A DNA stretch of 64,000 nt from Arion vulgaris (taxonomy: Eukaryota > Mollusca > Gastropoda > Stylommatophora > Arionidae): positions 20,905,813-20,969,812 of the forward strand of contig CM036759.1 of assembly GCA_020796225.1 (NCBI GenBank), written 5' to 3'. Both the position numbers and the translations under genes were made by a program. Under the pieces are notes generated by a model. It had not been told where the DNA came from. It worked only from the letters and a program-made list of their open reading frames with translations, and made no database searches. Positions 10,890 to 21,379 of this stretch are shown piece by piece. Positions within the stretch are counted from its first letter, which is position 1; each line of letters begins with the position of its first letter.

Positions 10890-11550
10890 TCCACATGCAA
10901 AGAAAGGAATTAGCCCTCCTACCTACTGTTCACTAGGGACTATACATATGAAGTAACAGGCACTTCATATTCTAAAGTCTGAAAGGGCTACCGGAAATTT
11001 GATTTTATCTTCTCCATAATCCACAGATCTGAATAACGTGTAAGTATTTGTCAAATCAATCAGTTATTTATCAGTTGTACATCGATATATTTGTATAATG
11101 AAAGACAACTGGACAAAACAACTGATTTTGCATTTCAAGTCGCTCCCAGAGAGACCAAGCTAGAAAGAGAGTGATAACATATTTCCTGGCGGTTCGTGCT
11201 GTTATAATCTTGAGGTATGTGGAGGAAGATACACGAAAGCTTTGTGCAGTACAAATACTTGTTTATTCACGTCCGCTTGAGCGTGTAATTTTGAAATTCT
11301 TGCGCAAGTCTTGTGGGAATACCATTCTCTATGTGGTTTCAATAATTATAGACCAGGATCATTGCTCGGTGTAGGTTTCTCAAACTGTACGAGGGGGGTA
11401 GACAATCCACGGCCCTCGGGCGATGTACGGTCACAAAGTGTTTCTCTCGGCCCGCTCTGGATGGTCATAGCTCAACACTTCAGGCATGATATAACCAATA
11501 AAAGGCTCGTCCTTAGGTTGAAAATGACGTGCCTTGGCTTAAAGAGGCTT
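10890..11550. other. No recognisable gene
   Basis: Unassigned sequence between the MITE and the Penelope-like element. Short ORFs only. Confidence 0.4.
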
Positions 11551-11562
11551 TAATCTCCTAAT

Positions 11563-11754
11563 TAGGTAAACACGTAAAAACAAAGTACTACAGTTTTACA
11601 AAATACATAAACAGTGACGATAAACAGCAACGTTTCGACCAAAAGGCCTTTATCAAGCAAACAATACAACAAGAATGACGAATTTCGAGGAACACTACAA
11701 ATGGACGATTACATGTGGAGACATAAACCTATCTGATGAAAATCTGGGAATAAA
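11563..11754 (-). repeat. Left inverted pLTR of the Penelope-like element
   Basis: It is the reverse complement of 14503-14694 with a few mismatches (for example CTACAG versus CTATAG). It carries the hammerhead-like motif on the minus strand at 11627-11657. Confidence 0.9.
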
Positions 11755-11820
11755 CTCGTTTCTGCTCTCATCGTAATTTTCTCTTCACATGTCAGCGTCT
11801 TAAGGTTATTCCCAAAGGCT

Positions 11821-14368
11821 TTGCTTCCAACTTTCACCCTCTGCAGGTTCATTATACCCCAGGAGCAGCGTAGGTTACTTAAGTTAGAAACCAAATGTGC
11901 ACTACAACGCATGCGTTGTATCGCGGCCAACCACTCACACCTTCTATCTGACTTGGATTCCTCCCAGTCCCTACTTCTACAACGTCTACGTAGTCTCACT
12001 TCTACGAATATGCTCCTTTACTCCCTTAATCGTTTCACCATCCACGTTCTCAACAGACAACTGCATGAATTTATTTGCATGCATCATCAACAAAAACTTG
12101 ACCTTCTTCGCCCTGTACCTTCTACCACTCCTCTCAATTGTCCACAACTATCTTCTCCTCCTACCCAGGTTGTCTGCATCCCTCCAGACCTTCTCTTATC
12201 TGACAGCGAGAGATGTGTTTTAAGTAAGGGTCTCAAGTTTGTTCCTCTCCGTCCCTCCATTGACCACTACTCTACTCTTCAGGATGTCAACCGTTTCCAC
12301 CGTGGCCTGCGACTCAAATTCCATTTTCACAACCAGGAGGACCCTCTAGAACATCACGACTCGAGTATGTTCTCCCAGTACTCCACTCGCAAACATGATT
12401 GGACTCCTAAACCTGGTGCCTCTAACGCTCTTGATCTCTACATCAAGAATACTTCATACGACATTGGACTTCTCCACCCTAAACGCCTAGGGCGTTCTAA
12501 CATGTCACCGTCCGAGTTTCGTGCTCTATCACACCTCCGTCGACGTGATGACATTGTTATCAAACCCGCTGATAAAGGTGGTGCCATAGTCGTATGGAGT
12601 AAAGAACTATATCTTCAGGAAGGCCACAACCAACTACTCAACACCCTATTCTACAAAAATATTCCTTCTGATGCCACACTATCCAATAATAGTAAGGTCC
12701 GTACAGTCATCAAGAACCTCATTGCCTCCAAAGACCTTCCTATCGGCGCATCATCACTATGTGTCATCGACAGTTGTTTGGGCAAACCCGCATTCTATAT
12801 GCTCCCCAAAATTCATAAACTTCACAATCCTGGTAGGCCTATTGTTTCTGCTTGCTCTTGTCCTACGGAACATATCTCCGCATTCCTTGACAGTATCTTC
12901 AACCCTATAGTCACCACACTACCTTCATTCTTGAAAGATACTAACCACACTTTGTCTGTTTTTTCTTCTATTAAGTTGTTGCCTGGCAGGACTTATCGCC
13001 TCTTCCTCCTTGATGTCTGCTCACTGTATACCTCTATACCTCATTCTGACGGACTTCAAGCTCTCCAGTTTTTTCTCGACAGGAGAACTAACCCTCTTGT
13101 CTCCACCTCGACTCTCCTTCGTCTTGCAGAACTAGTTCTCACTCTCAACTCCTTTCAGTTCAATGACCAGTTCTTCGAACAGATTAGTGGGGTCGCCATG
13201 GGTACTAAAATGGGACCCAGCTATGCTTGTCTATTCATGGGTCATCTTGAACACCTAGTATGGAACACCTATGATGGCCTTCTTCCGTCCATGTATCTAT
13301 GATACATCGATGATTGTATTGGAGTTACCGATATGTCTGAAGCCGATTTGTCACGCTTCATTACCTTCATCAATGCCTTCAATCCTGCTATTCGGTTCAC
13401 CTCTCACATCTCTACCTCCTGTGTCAATTTTCTTGACATCACTATCACCATCAGCCTATCCACTATCACTACATCAGTATACTACAAGCCTACTGATACA
13501 CATAGCTTTCTTCTGTATACCTCTTCCCATCCCCAGGCTTGTCGTGACTCTTTACCTTTCTCTCAACTCTTACGCCTTTGTCGCCTCTGCAGCGAGGACG
13601 ACGATTTTCTTGATAGAGCTCATGAGATGCTTGATTTCTTCCGCCAGCGCCTATACCCGGAGAATGTGCTTACATCTGCCATGCATCGGGTTGAGCTAAT
13701 CGCTCGCCAGGAGGCCCTCTCTCACATACTTAGAAACCCCAAGTCTGACAGGGTTAAACTTATCTTAACTTTCCACCCTCATAGTTCCCTGGTGAAAAAG
13801 GTCTTATTCCATCATCTCCTATTCTTCAGTCTGATCCTGAGACACGTTCAGTCTTCAACACTATCCTTTGGTGGCGTACAGACGGGACAGAAGCCTCAAG
13901 GATTTGTTGGTACACAGTCGCCTCAAGCCTAACACCCAGAGTCACTTTGGCACCATCCAATGTGGCCGTCGGCGCTGTAATACATGTGCATATGTAATAC
14001 AGACCCGTACTGTCTCTTTTCTAAAAGCTACCTATACCATTCAAGACAGTTTCACGTGTGAGTTCCGCAATATCATCTATGCTATCACCTGCAAACGATG
14101 CCATAAGGCCTATATTGGTGAAACCGGTAAGAGGCTCAGTGACCGATTCGCCCAACACTTACGCGACATTCGCCAATGCTCTGTGACTCCTGTGGCCACT
14201 CATTTCAATGATACTAGCCATTCAGGAGTTGACGATGTCCAGGTCACAGCCATCCGATCATGTTCCTCCGATGATCGCAGTCGATTCGCCCTGGAGAACC
14301 GTTTTATTTCATTCTATGGCACTTTGCGACCTCTTGGACTCAACGCATTACATTCCTATGCTTCTTAG
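11821..14368 (+). pseudogene. Penelope-like reverse transcriptase / GIY-YIG endonuclease (broken)
   Basis: This is the single ORF of a Penelope-like element, which copies its RNA at a nick made by its own endonuclease. The first part (11821-13302) is open for 493 codons and has the family marks KPADKGGAIVVW, LPKIHK, GRPIVSACS, LLDVCSLYTSIPH and GVAMGTKMGPSYACLFMGHL. A TGA stop at 13300-13302 falls one codon before YIDDC, the catalytic RT box. The same frame reopens to 13932. About two frame changes between 13800 and 13870 lead into the third part (13868-14368). That part holds RSLKDLLVHSRLKP, a CGRRRCNTC Cys cluster and the GIY-YIG core AYIGETGKRLSDRFAQHL, ending in ALENRFI. The stop probably arose by CGA to TGA. 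All domains are present but the copy cannot make the full protein. Confidence 0.92.
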
Positions 14369-14502
14369 TACTGTCTTATCTCGTGCCTTGTTATCTATAT
14401 GTGTGTTTGCTCAATATATGTGTCATTTATCCACTATATTGTTTATTGTTCCTCTCCTTTTCCACTTTCGGTTTTTGTGTTGCACTCATTTCGTTGTTCG
14501 TT

Positions 14503-14694
14503 TTTATTCCCAGATTTTCATCAGATAGGTTTATGTCTCCACATGTAATTGTCCATTTGTAGTGTTCCTCGAAATTCGTCATTCTTGTTGTATTGTTTGC
14601 TTGATAAAGGCCTTTTGGTCGAAACGTTGCTGTTTATCGTCACTGTTTATGTATTTTGTAAAACTATAGTACTTTGTTTTTACGTGTTTACCTA
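14503..14694 (+). repeat. Right inverted pLTR of the Penelope-like element
   Basis: Partner of 11563-11754 in opposite orientation. It holds the hammerhead-like motif at 14600-14630 and is followed by a 38-bp tail before the TSD copy. Confidence 0.9.
14600..14630 (+). ncRNA. Hammerhead-like ribozyme motif (possibly degenerate)
   Basis: CTTGATAAAG is followed by a GGCC-TTTT-GGTC hairpin and then GAAAC. Penelope-like elements are known to carry hammerhead ribozymes in their terminal repeats with core CTGATGA...GAAA. Here the first core strand departs from that consensus, so activity is doubtful. The GAAAC strand and stem II are intact. The inverted copy is at 11627-11657 on the minus strand. 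Confidence 0.5.
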
Positions 14695-14759
14695 TTTTTC
14701 CAAGTTTTACTGCAGTCTCCACCCTTTTTCGATAATCTCCTAATTACCAACTACTGACG

Positions 14760-15478
14760 CCATCTGTGGGCGGGAAAAATTCAGGCATGCACTGAAATCC
14801 ACATACACCTCACGTGCTTCGTTTGTTTCGAGGACAACAAGTTAGATGGGATACTTTTGAAAAGTTTTGGATGTGAGTAACAGACTCGTTGAGATAGAGT
14901 AGAGTAATATCGAAGTAGAGAATTGACCACCTCACATCTAAATCATAAGACCTTATAATGTAATATCGTTATCACTTCAGACAGTTGCTGTAACTTATGC
15001 TGCGTGATTGATTACCTTTACATTTGGTAAACCAGCTTGATAAAATTATGTAATCAACTTTCAATAACTCGATAGCTGTATTGAACCGAATCGTTAAGTC
15101 TTTTGTTATATAACGCCAGTGACATATTACAGGAACATTTTGCTGCTTTCACGTCTTGCATTTTTGTCAATGGATATATTTTTATGTTGTCAATTCTGAA
15201 TAAAATGTTTGATGTTATTTCGTAATGTATTATGTTTTTATTATTCATTGCGTTGGTTGTATGTAGAAAAATGAGTCAAAGCAAACCATGACAACCTAAC
15301 CACATGCAGTCAAATCATTGACTTACTGAACATGTTAATATAAATACAATACAGTATACCATTCCCTGCTCGTATCTATCGCGATGTACGAAAATCAACA
15401 AATCTGAGGTGGTCAGACTGGATTAGATCAGATCTGGAGAAAATCGTTAGGGTGGCTGCGGTAATACTGAGGCAATAG
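14760..15478. other. No recognisable gene
   Basis: AT-rich sequence after the Penelope-like element. No supported ORF or repeat. Confidence 0.4.
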
Positions 15479-15984
15479 GCGATAGAGCAAAGACTGGTAT
15501 ATACAGTATTACATAAGAAGGAAAAATTAATTATAAGATATGAAAAAAACAACACTCAACGTTTCGGTGCTTAAGACCTTTATCAAGAACACAAAAACTA
15601 AATTAACTAAAACATGATACTAACAAATGATCTGAATCAAAGATACTGGCATACGTACCTGCGTGGCTCTTGGTCAGCATCTCGTGAATGATAGAAAGAA
15701 CAGGAAATAGACGAGTAGGAGGGCCGTCGGGGTGAGAGTGGAAGCCTGGGGAACGATCCGGTGGAGCTGGGTGCTTTCTGTTCTTCTATCTTCGAGTGCG
15801 ACAACACATATTGCGATCTTTGATTCAGATCATTTGTTAGTATCATGTTTTAGTTAATTTAGTTTTTGTGTTCTTGATAAAGGTCTTAAGCACCGAAACG
15901 TTGAGTGTGGTTTTTTCTCCATATCTTATGATTAATTTTTCCCTTCTTATGTAATACTGTATATGCCAGTCTTTGCTCTATCGC
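15479..15984. mobile_element. Non-autonomous Penelope-type inverted-repeat element
   Basis: Arms 15479-15644 and 15816-15984 are inverted copies of each other with a few mismatches and enclose a unique spacer of about 170 bp. Each arm carries a hammerhead-like string (CTTGATAAAGGTC, TTAA, GCACCGAAACG) like that of the pLTRs at 11563 and 14503, but the rest of the sequence differs, so this is another family. The spacer has no reverse transcriptase. Confidence 0.7.
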
Positions 15985-16329
15985 TCGTATCTATCTGAGC
16001 TTTGGGTCATAGATGTAATTGTTTTCTTACAGAATGTCACATACGTTAAGAAGCCAATCTGTTATAGCAGTTGTGATTCCGACACAAACACTGTTTTAAG
16101 GACCACGAGGAATACAGAATAGTAGATTATTCAACTTCATTGCTCTTGAGATGTCGTGAGAGCAACAATGATGATGATGATTTTTCTGTTAAATTTCTGC
16201 AACATCTCTCTGGTGTAAGCTTTATTCTGAATTATATTTGCACTCTGATCTACCTATTTTTTAATGCTGTCCGTCAATTTCTTCTGTCTAAATTTGTATT
16301 TTTACCCTTTCATCGTTCCTTGAGGGTTT

Positions 16330-16572
16330 TAAAGTGTTTTAAAGGGTTTTAAAGCCGAAGGATTGACTTCATTGCACCGGGTTTTAACCCATATGGCTCG
16401 ATCCCTCTCCGCAGAAATGGCACGCCACCTGCCGAGAGTATTGCACAAAGCACGAACTCCGTAGCTCCGGCAACAATCCTAGGGTCTCTGGAAAAACTGC
16501 ACTCGTGAACAGAAGGCCGCGGTCCGGATTCGAACCCACGACCTTCGACTCGCAAGGCAAAGGGCTTAGCAA
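16330..16572 (-). mobile_element. SINE-4 copy, tRNA-derived
   Basis: The reverse complement has a perfect B-box word GGTTCGAATCC close to its 5' end, then a body with CCCTAGGATTGTTGCCGGAG and GTGCAATGAAG. The same body occurs on the + strand at 53541-53810. The A-box side appears truncated, next to a LINE-C fragment. RNA polymerase III would be the expected transcribing enzyme for this class. Confidence 0.75.
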
Positions 16573-16599
16573 ATGTGGAAGATATAGTCACTTGTGGGA

Positions 16600-17295
16600 G
16601 TGTGGAAAATAATGGAGGAAATGGGATTTCAATTAGATTTAAAACAGATGGTAAGAGAACTTTATAGTGATAAAATGGCGGCTGTAAGAACATGCGATGA
16701 CACATCAGATTAGTGTTGCCTTAACATAAGGCAGTGAGCCAGGCAAGGCTGTATTCTGTCGCTTTGTCTGCTTAGTATACACTCTGAAAACATCAATAGG
16801 AATCTTATAGAAGAAAACGGAAAAGAACAATACGATCCTTTTATAATCAGAGAAAGGAAAATACCTGAACTAAAATATGCTGACGATGCAGTGTTACTGT
16901 TAACGTCGCAAAATGAGATTTTGAAATTATTAATTAAGAGACAAACTAAAATAAAATATATATCTCAATGTGGAAAAGCAAAAATAATGACAGCAGATAA
17001 AACAAACACGACAAAGGATATTTTTATCAACCGAGAGAAAAGAGAAAATGTGAACAGTTTTGAGTATCTTGGTTCACTGTTAACAACAGGTGGAAATGGG
17101 ATATGAAATTAAAAGAAGAGCAAGCATGGCCGCACGCAAATGTAAACAACTAAAAACAGTATGGAATGGAACTGACAGAAAAACAAAGATCAGAATACTA
17201 AAAGCATGCATATTCCCGGTGGCAACGTATTTGTGTGAACCATGGGTATTTAACAAGGCAGTAGAAAAACATATATCTGCTTTTGAATGTGAAAA
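16600..17295 (+). mobile_element. LINE-C, RT core fragment (5' part of a split copy)
   Basis: Encodes ELKYADDAVLLLTSQNE, containing the YADD catalytic box, then VNSFEYLGSLLTTGG and, in another frame, RILKACIFPVATYLCEPWVF. The copy is split by an insertion at about 17296-17828 and resumes at 17829. Frameshifts and stops are present. Confidence 0.75.
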
Positions 17296-17828
17296 CCCTT
17301 AAACAGAGAAAATCTGCAGTAGACTGAAAGACAAACACTGGATATGATTATGAGAAAATCTGCAGTAGACTGAAAGACAAACACTGGATATGATTATGAG
17401 AAAATCTGCAGTAGACTGAAAGACAAACACTGGATATGATTATGAGAAAATCTGCAGTAGACTGAAAGACAAACACTGGATATGATTATGGAAAAGACTC
17501 CCTCAAAAACCTACGCAGAACAGGCTAGATCATTATATTTCGACTACGCACCGGACACTGCAGACTCAACAAACACTTATACAGACTAGGAATAAATCAA
17601 ACAGCTCACTGCCAGAGTCAGCAGGAGCATATCTGGACATACATCGGAGCATATCCTGCAAGACTGTCCTCTCCTGGTCGAGCTGCGAAGCAACATGTGG
17701 CTACACCCAGTCGACCTGAAAACTAAGCGATGGGGAAACCTGACAGACCTGAAGCTGACTGCCTAGTTTGTGGTTCAAGTAAATTAAGCGCATGACCAGA
17801 GATCGCCGAAGAAGAAGAAGAATATAAA
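17296..17828 (+). mobile_element. LINE-H 3' fragment inserted into LINE-C
   Basis: It encodes the Cys-rich C-terminal part of an RNase H-type LINE in broken frames: a CRLNKHLYRLGI-like block, then HILQDCPLLVELRSNM. It ends in (GAA)n at about 17811-17828. It interrupts LINE-C at the AFEC/AFEY codon position, where the uninterrupted copy at 4630-4650 reads straight through. GAATGTGAA and GAATATAAA on the two sides may be a decayed TSD. A related copy is at 20215-21375. Confidence 0.7.
17306..17489. repeat. 46-bp tandem repeat, four units
   Basis: Four units start at 17306, 17352, 17398 and 17444, each beginning GAGAAAATCTGCAGTAGACT. They lie inside the inserted LINE-H fragment. The related copy at 20330 has a single unit, so the amplification happened after insertion. 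Confidence 0.95.
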
Positions 17829-18175
17829 CTACAGAAAAGTCCTCTGTATACCATTAACAGAGAAGACAACAAAAATATATATCCAGAAAAAAAATCAGAA
17901 TCAAAGAAAACTGGTTGATACTACAAATAAGAAAGAGAAAATTGAAGTCTTTTAAACATATAAAAATACACGAATGGTTGAAAAGATCATTGTGGAAGAA
18001 TGTATCCCGGCTAAGAGAAGAGAAAGACCATGGTGAAAATGTATTCAGGGTGCAACTGATGATTTGATAATGACGACTGCAGAGGCGTTAACCTATCTGA
18101 CCTATGAAAGAGATAAATTGAGAAAGATTGATAAGGTGGCTGGCAATGCTCTGTTGAGGACAAGCTATTTAACTA
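17829..18175 (+). mobile_element. LINE-C, 3' part of the split copy
   Basis: Continuation of 16600-17295 after the inserted LINE-H piece. It matches 4650-4985 (a degraded KIRNKERKLK-like block and the ECIPAKRRERP region) and has many stops. Confidence 0.7.
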
Positions 18176-18179
18176 TGAT

Positions 18180-18566
18180 AGTCAGTTACACATAATAGTA
18201 CAGTTTAAAATACTAGTAGATTGCTTAATAAGAAACATATGGCGTACAGAGTTAAAAGATCTTTCTTTATTAGCTTGTAATATCCCTACCTACTTTATGT
18301 AGTCCTTACGTTATAAAATACATGATAGCTGCATGCATCACTAATTTATGTTAAACCCTTAATGTAAAAGGCTATTTATTTTATTCTATCTTGACATAAC
18401 CTTCTACCATCACTTACACTGGAATTGAAGACAGAAATAGATTTAGGCACGTTGTTAGACATAACACATTCGCATTATTTACAAATCTTAGGGTGGTTTG
18501 TCTACATAGCAGGCAAACCAGGTAGTCGGTAGTCGCTTATTTCAACGGTTCTCAGCCTCTCGTTTT
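18180..18566. other. No recognisable gene
   Basis: AT-rich; no supported feature. Confidence 0.4.
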
Positions 18567-18577
18567 GAAACACTTGT

Positions 18578-18831
18578 CTTCTTCTTCTTCTTTGAGTTCG
18601 TTCTTTACAACCAATTTTAATCACTCTTTGTGATATGTTTGATCTTTGCCAAGAACGTGTATACGTTGCACATTGGTTTGTAGGCCCCTAAACGCATAGA
18701 TTTCTACACGTTTAGGACACTTGCATCCGATTTCAGCCAAACCTCCTTAGTCGTCTCTACGACATTCGTGGCAGGTAACAGTGGTTCTATTCTTTACACC
18801 CCAATTTTGAACCCCGGTAACCACTCAAGCG
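18578..18831 (-). mobile_element. SINE-1, full length with TSD
   Basis: An 11-bp direct repeat GAAACACTTGT flanks it at 18567-18577 and 18832-18842. The (GAA)n tail lies at the low-coordinate end (CTTCTTCTTCTT) and the GGTTACCGGGG head at the other. The TSD defines a full unit of about 254 bp. Confidence 0.85.
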
Positions 18832-19259
18832 GAAACACTTGTATTCTCCGTCTGTTCTAACATGTGTCGTGACAAAACGACATATAATATACACAGATAT
18901 GCTATATATTAAATGTTTTTACAGAAGTGTGTGGCGTAGGTGATGGTAATTCACAAGGTATGTCGCGATGGTGTAAAAGAGGACAATTGCTGTTCTAGGT
19001 TGACGATTAATTATAATGTCTATTTTTAAAACGTAACCAGAAAAAAATGAGTTGCATTTCTATCATCTAAATCTCTGTAAGCCAGGACGTGTCATTTAAT
19101 TAATTGTTAACTGTACTAGCAGATGTACCTGTTCTTCGCGTATAAACTTATAGTTGAAATTTAGTTGTACATATATTTAATAAACACATATAGATGATGA
19201 TGTTCAGCGTTTGTTTGCGTTACGTCGAAAACAACTTCTGAATATAACCATGCGTCGTT

Positions 19260-19990
19260 TCCAATAGTGAGTGAGTTCTGTCTCGGCAGGCCTTCTGATC
19301 TCTCAGTTAAGCAGCTGATAGAAGATAATGCAAGGGATGATGATGTTGTTGTATATACCGATGGGTCGGTTCAACGTGGTGAGAAGTCCGGCTGGGGTTT
19401 ATTGGCTAATGCCATGGTAGGGTTGTTGCAGAGCGAAGTGGGGCATACAGGACAACTACTTCTAGTAGGAGGATGGAGGTTGAGGCCGTTACTGCTGCCC
19501 TCCATTGGATTTCTGGGACTTCATTTACTGGGGCAGTTGTTGTATCTGACTCTCATCCAGAAGGGCAGGCTTCGGTATGAGTGGATGTCGTCTATAGAAG
19601 TTTCTAACCTCCAGCGGCTTACGTGGATATACTGTCCTGGGCATGCGGGTGTTTACGGTAATGAGAGAGCGGACAGGCTTGCATCAACAGCATCGATTGT
19701 TGGGGAGTTGAAGATGGATAAGGGGATATTCTTCGGTCTCTTCGCGACTGTCTGTTGATGAGGACACTAAAATCGATGTTGAATCGATCAAGCGATTTAA
19801 GCAGTTTGGAGTTACCCGTTGTTCAAGTCGAACTGGATGCCTGAGAGGCAGAGTGAGAGGTGTGTTTAATCAGCGAGCCACAGGAACCATCAGTATGCAT
19901 ACTCTTCGATATCTGTTGGGGGAGACTGAGCACCTATGGGTCTGCCCGGAGTGCAATGACGTCAGTTTAGTAACCAATAACCAATTCTTG
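19260..19990 (+). mobile_element. LINE-H copy: RNase H domain and C-terminal tail
   Basis: Encodes KQLIEDNARDDDVVVYTDGS (first catalytic Asp in YTDGS), a scrambled middle caused by a frame change after WGLLANA, then SSIEVSNLQRLTWIYCPGHA and NERADRLAS (last catalytic Asp). The Glu and second Asp segments are out of frame. The linker and Cys tail (EHLWVCPECND) follow by about 19960. It is close to the minus-strand copy at 56998-57776, which keeps the middle in frame. Confidence 0.85.
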
Positions 19991-20214
19991 AATACCACCC
20001 TGGTTGAGAATTATATAGGAAGCTTTGGAGAAATGTATGTGTCCGGGCAGGATATCCTAAAATCAATACCTCTCTGTAGACAGTATTGCAAGTTTTTCCT
20101 GTAGGAGCAAGTATAAATGAATTGTCTTTTTTACTAACTCTAGAACAAGTCATAACACTGACTATAAGAAAATCATGAATTCATTAAAAGGCAAAAATGC
20201 ACTTGCCGTGGATT

Positions 20215-20446
20215 TCATTTCACTGTGGCATTGCAGGCAATGAGAGTACCGATATCTTGGCTAAGGCGGGCAGTGCAAAAGAGTAAATTTACAAACCGCT
20301 GTCTTTTCAAGAGGTCAAAACCCTCACACAGAGAAAATATGCAGTAGACTAGAAGACAACATTGGATATGGTTATGGAAAAATCTTCCCCAAAGACCTAA
20401 GCAGAACAGGCCATGTCATTATATTTCGACTACGTACCAGATACTC
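20215..20446 (+). mobile_element. LINE-H second family, 5' part of a split copy
   Basis: Encodes an RNase H end (a FHCGIAGNESTDILAKAGSA-type block, then FQEVKTLTQRKYAVD). The copy is cut at 20446 by an inserted LINE and resumes at 21119. The same family is the insert at 17296-17828. Confidence 0.7.
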
Positions 20447-21108
20447 ACAAACTCGACAGACAACATCGTAATAAATGGCAAAACACTGGAGAAAGTTAAA
20501 CATTTTACATATTTCGGTAGTAAAGTGTCAAACAACGGAGACACGATAAAAGAAATAAACGTTCGTATTGCTATAGCAGCTAGTGCCTTCACTAAATTAA
20601 CGAATATCTGGCAATCTCAAGACCTTAGTATATGCACAAAAGTTAAATTATTTAGGTCATATGTGATTCCTGTACTGACCTACGGTTGTGAAAGTTGGAA
20701 ATCAACAAACAAAATTGATAAGAAACTGGACAGCTTTGAGAATAAATGTCTCCGAAAATTACTAAAAGTAAAATGGAGTGATTTTGTTTCTAACAACACA
20801 GTGAGATAGAACACAGTAACAAACCGTATCAAATATTATAAGGAAACGAAGATGGAAATATTTAGGTCATGTTTTTAGATCAGACGAAAAGAGACTAAAT
20901 CGACAAGTCCTTATGTGGTCACCAGTTGGAAAAGAAAACGTGGAAGACCTAAGACCACTCTTCGAAGAACAATCCTACAAGAATGTAAACTATTGGGATG
21001 TAAAACCATACAAAATCTCCAACTGCCAGCAACGAACCGCATCACATGGAGATCTAAAACCTCTGCCCTATGTGCCGCCTTTGGCACAAAAGGAACAAAC
21101 TAACTAAC
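20447..21108 (+). mobile_element. 5'-truncated RTE-type LINE inserted into LINE-H
   Basis: Encodes the end of ORF2: a RIAIAASAFTKLTNIW-type block, FRSYVIPVLTYGCESWKSTN and a following RWKYLGHVFRS-like block in another frame. It ends in an AACTAACTAAC tail. ACCAGATACT (20437-20446) and ACCGGATACT (21109-21118) flank it as a 10-bp TSD with one mismatch. The host LINE-H resumes exactly after the second copy. Confidence 0.8.
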
Positions 21109-21118
21109 CGGATACTGC

Positions 21119-21375
21119 AGACTCAACAGACACTTACATAAACTAGGAATTAGTCAAAATCAGTGTTAGCAGGCGGAACAGACACCGGACATGCCCTGCA
21201 AGACTGTCCTCTCCTGGATGAGCTGAGAACAAACATGCGGCCACACCACGTCGACCTAAATAATAAGATTTGGGGAAATCTGACAGACCTGAAACTGCCC
21301 AGTTTGTGGTCCACAGCTAACTTAGTGCATGACCAGAGATTGCCGAAAAAAAGAAGATTTTATCTCCTTTGAATG
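21119..21375 (+). mobile_element. LINE-H second family, 3' part of the split copy
   Basis: Continues 20215-20446 with the Cys tail region (HALQDCPLLDELRTNMRPH) and ends in an A/G-rich AAAAAAAGAAG tail. It parallels 17560-17828. Confidence 0.75.
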
Positions 21376-21379
21376 ATTG

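Larger units (their letters stand above)
11551..14746 (+). mobile_element. Penelope-like retroelement, nearly complete copy
   Basis: A 14-bp direct repeat TAATCTCCTAATTA occurs at 11551-11564 and 14733-14746 and is the likely target-site duplication. Inside it lie 192-bp inverted terminal repeats (11563-11754 and 14503-14694) and a short 38-bp extension at the right end. Such a tail is known for Penelope-like elements. Between the repeats is a degenerate RT plus GIY-YIG coding region. The terminal repeats differ at only a few bases, so the insertion is fairly young even though the coding region is broken. Confidence 0.9.

Noticed and set aside
13271..13699. 142-codon ORF overlapping the Penelope-like RT
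   Set aside because: It is a shadow frame; the 13333-13932 frame carries the family-specific RT sequence.
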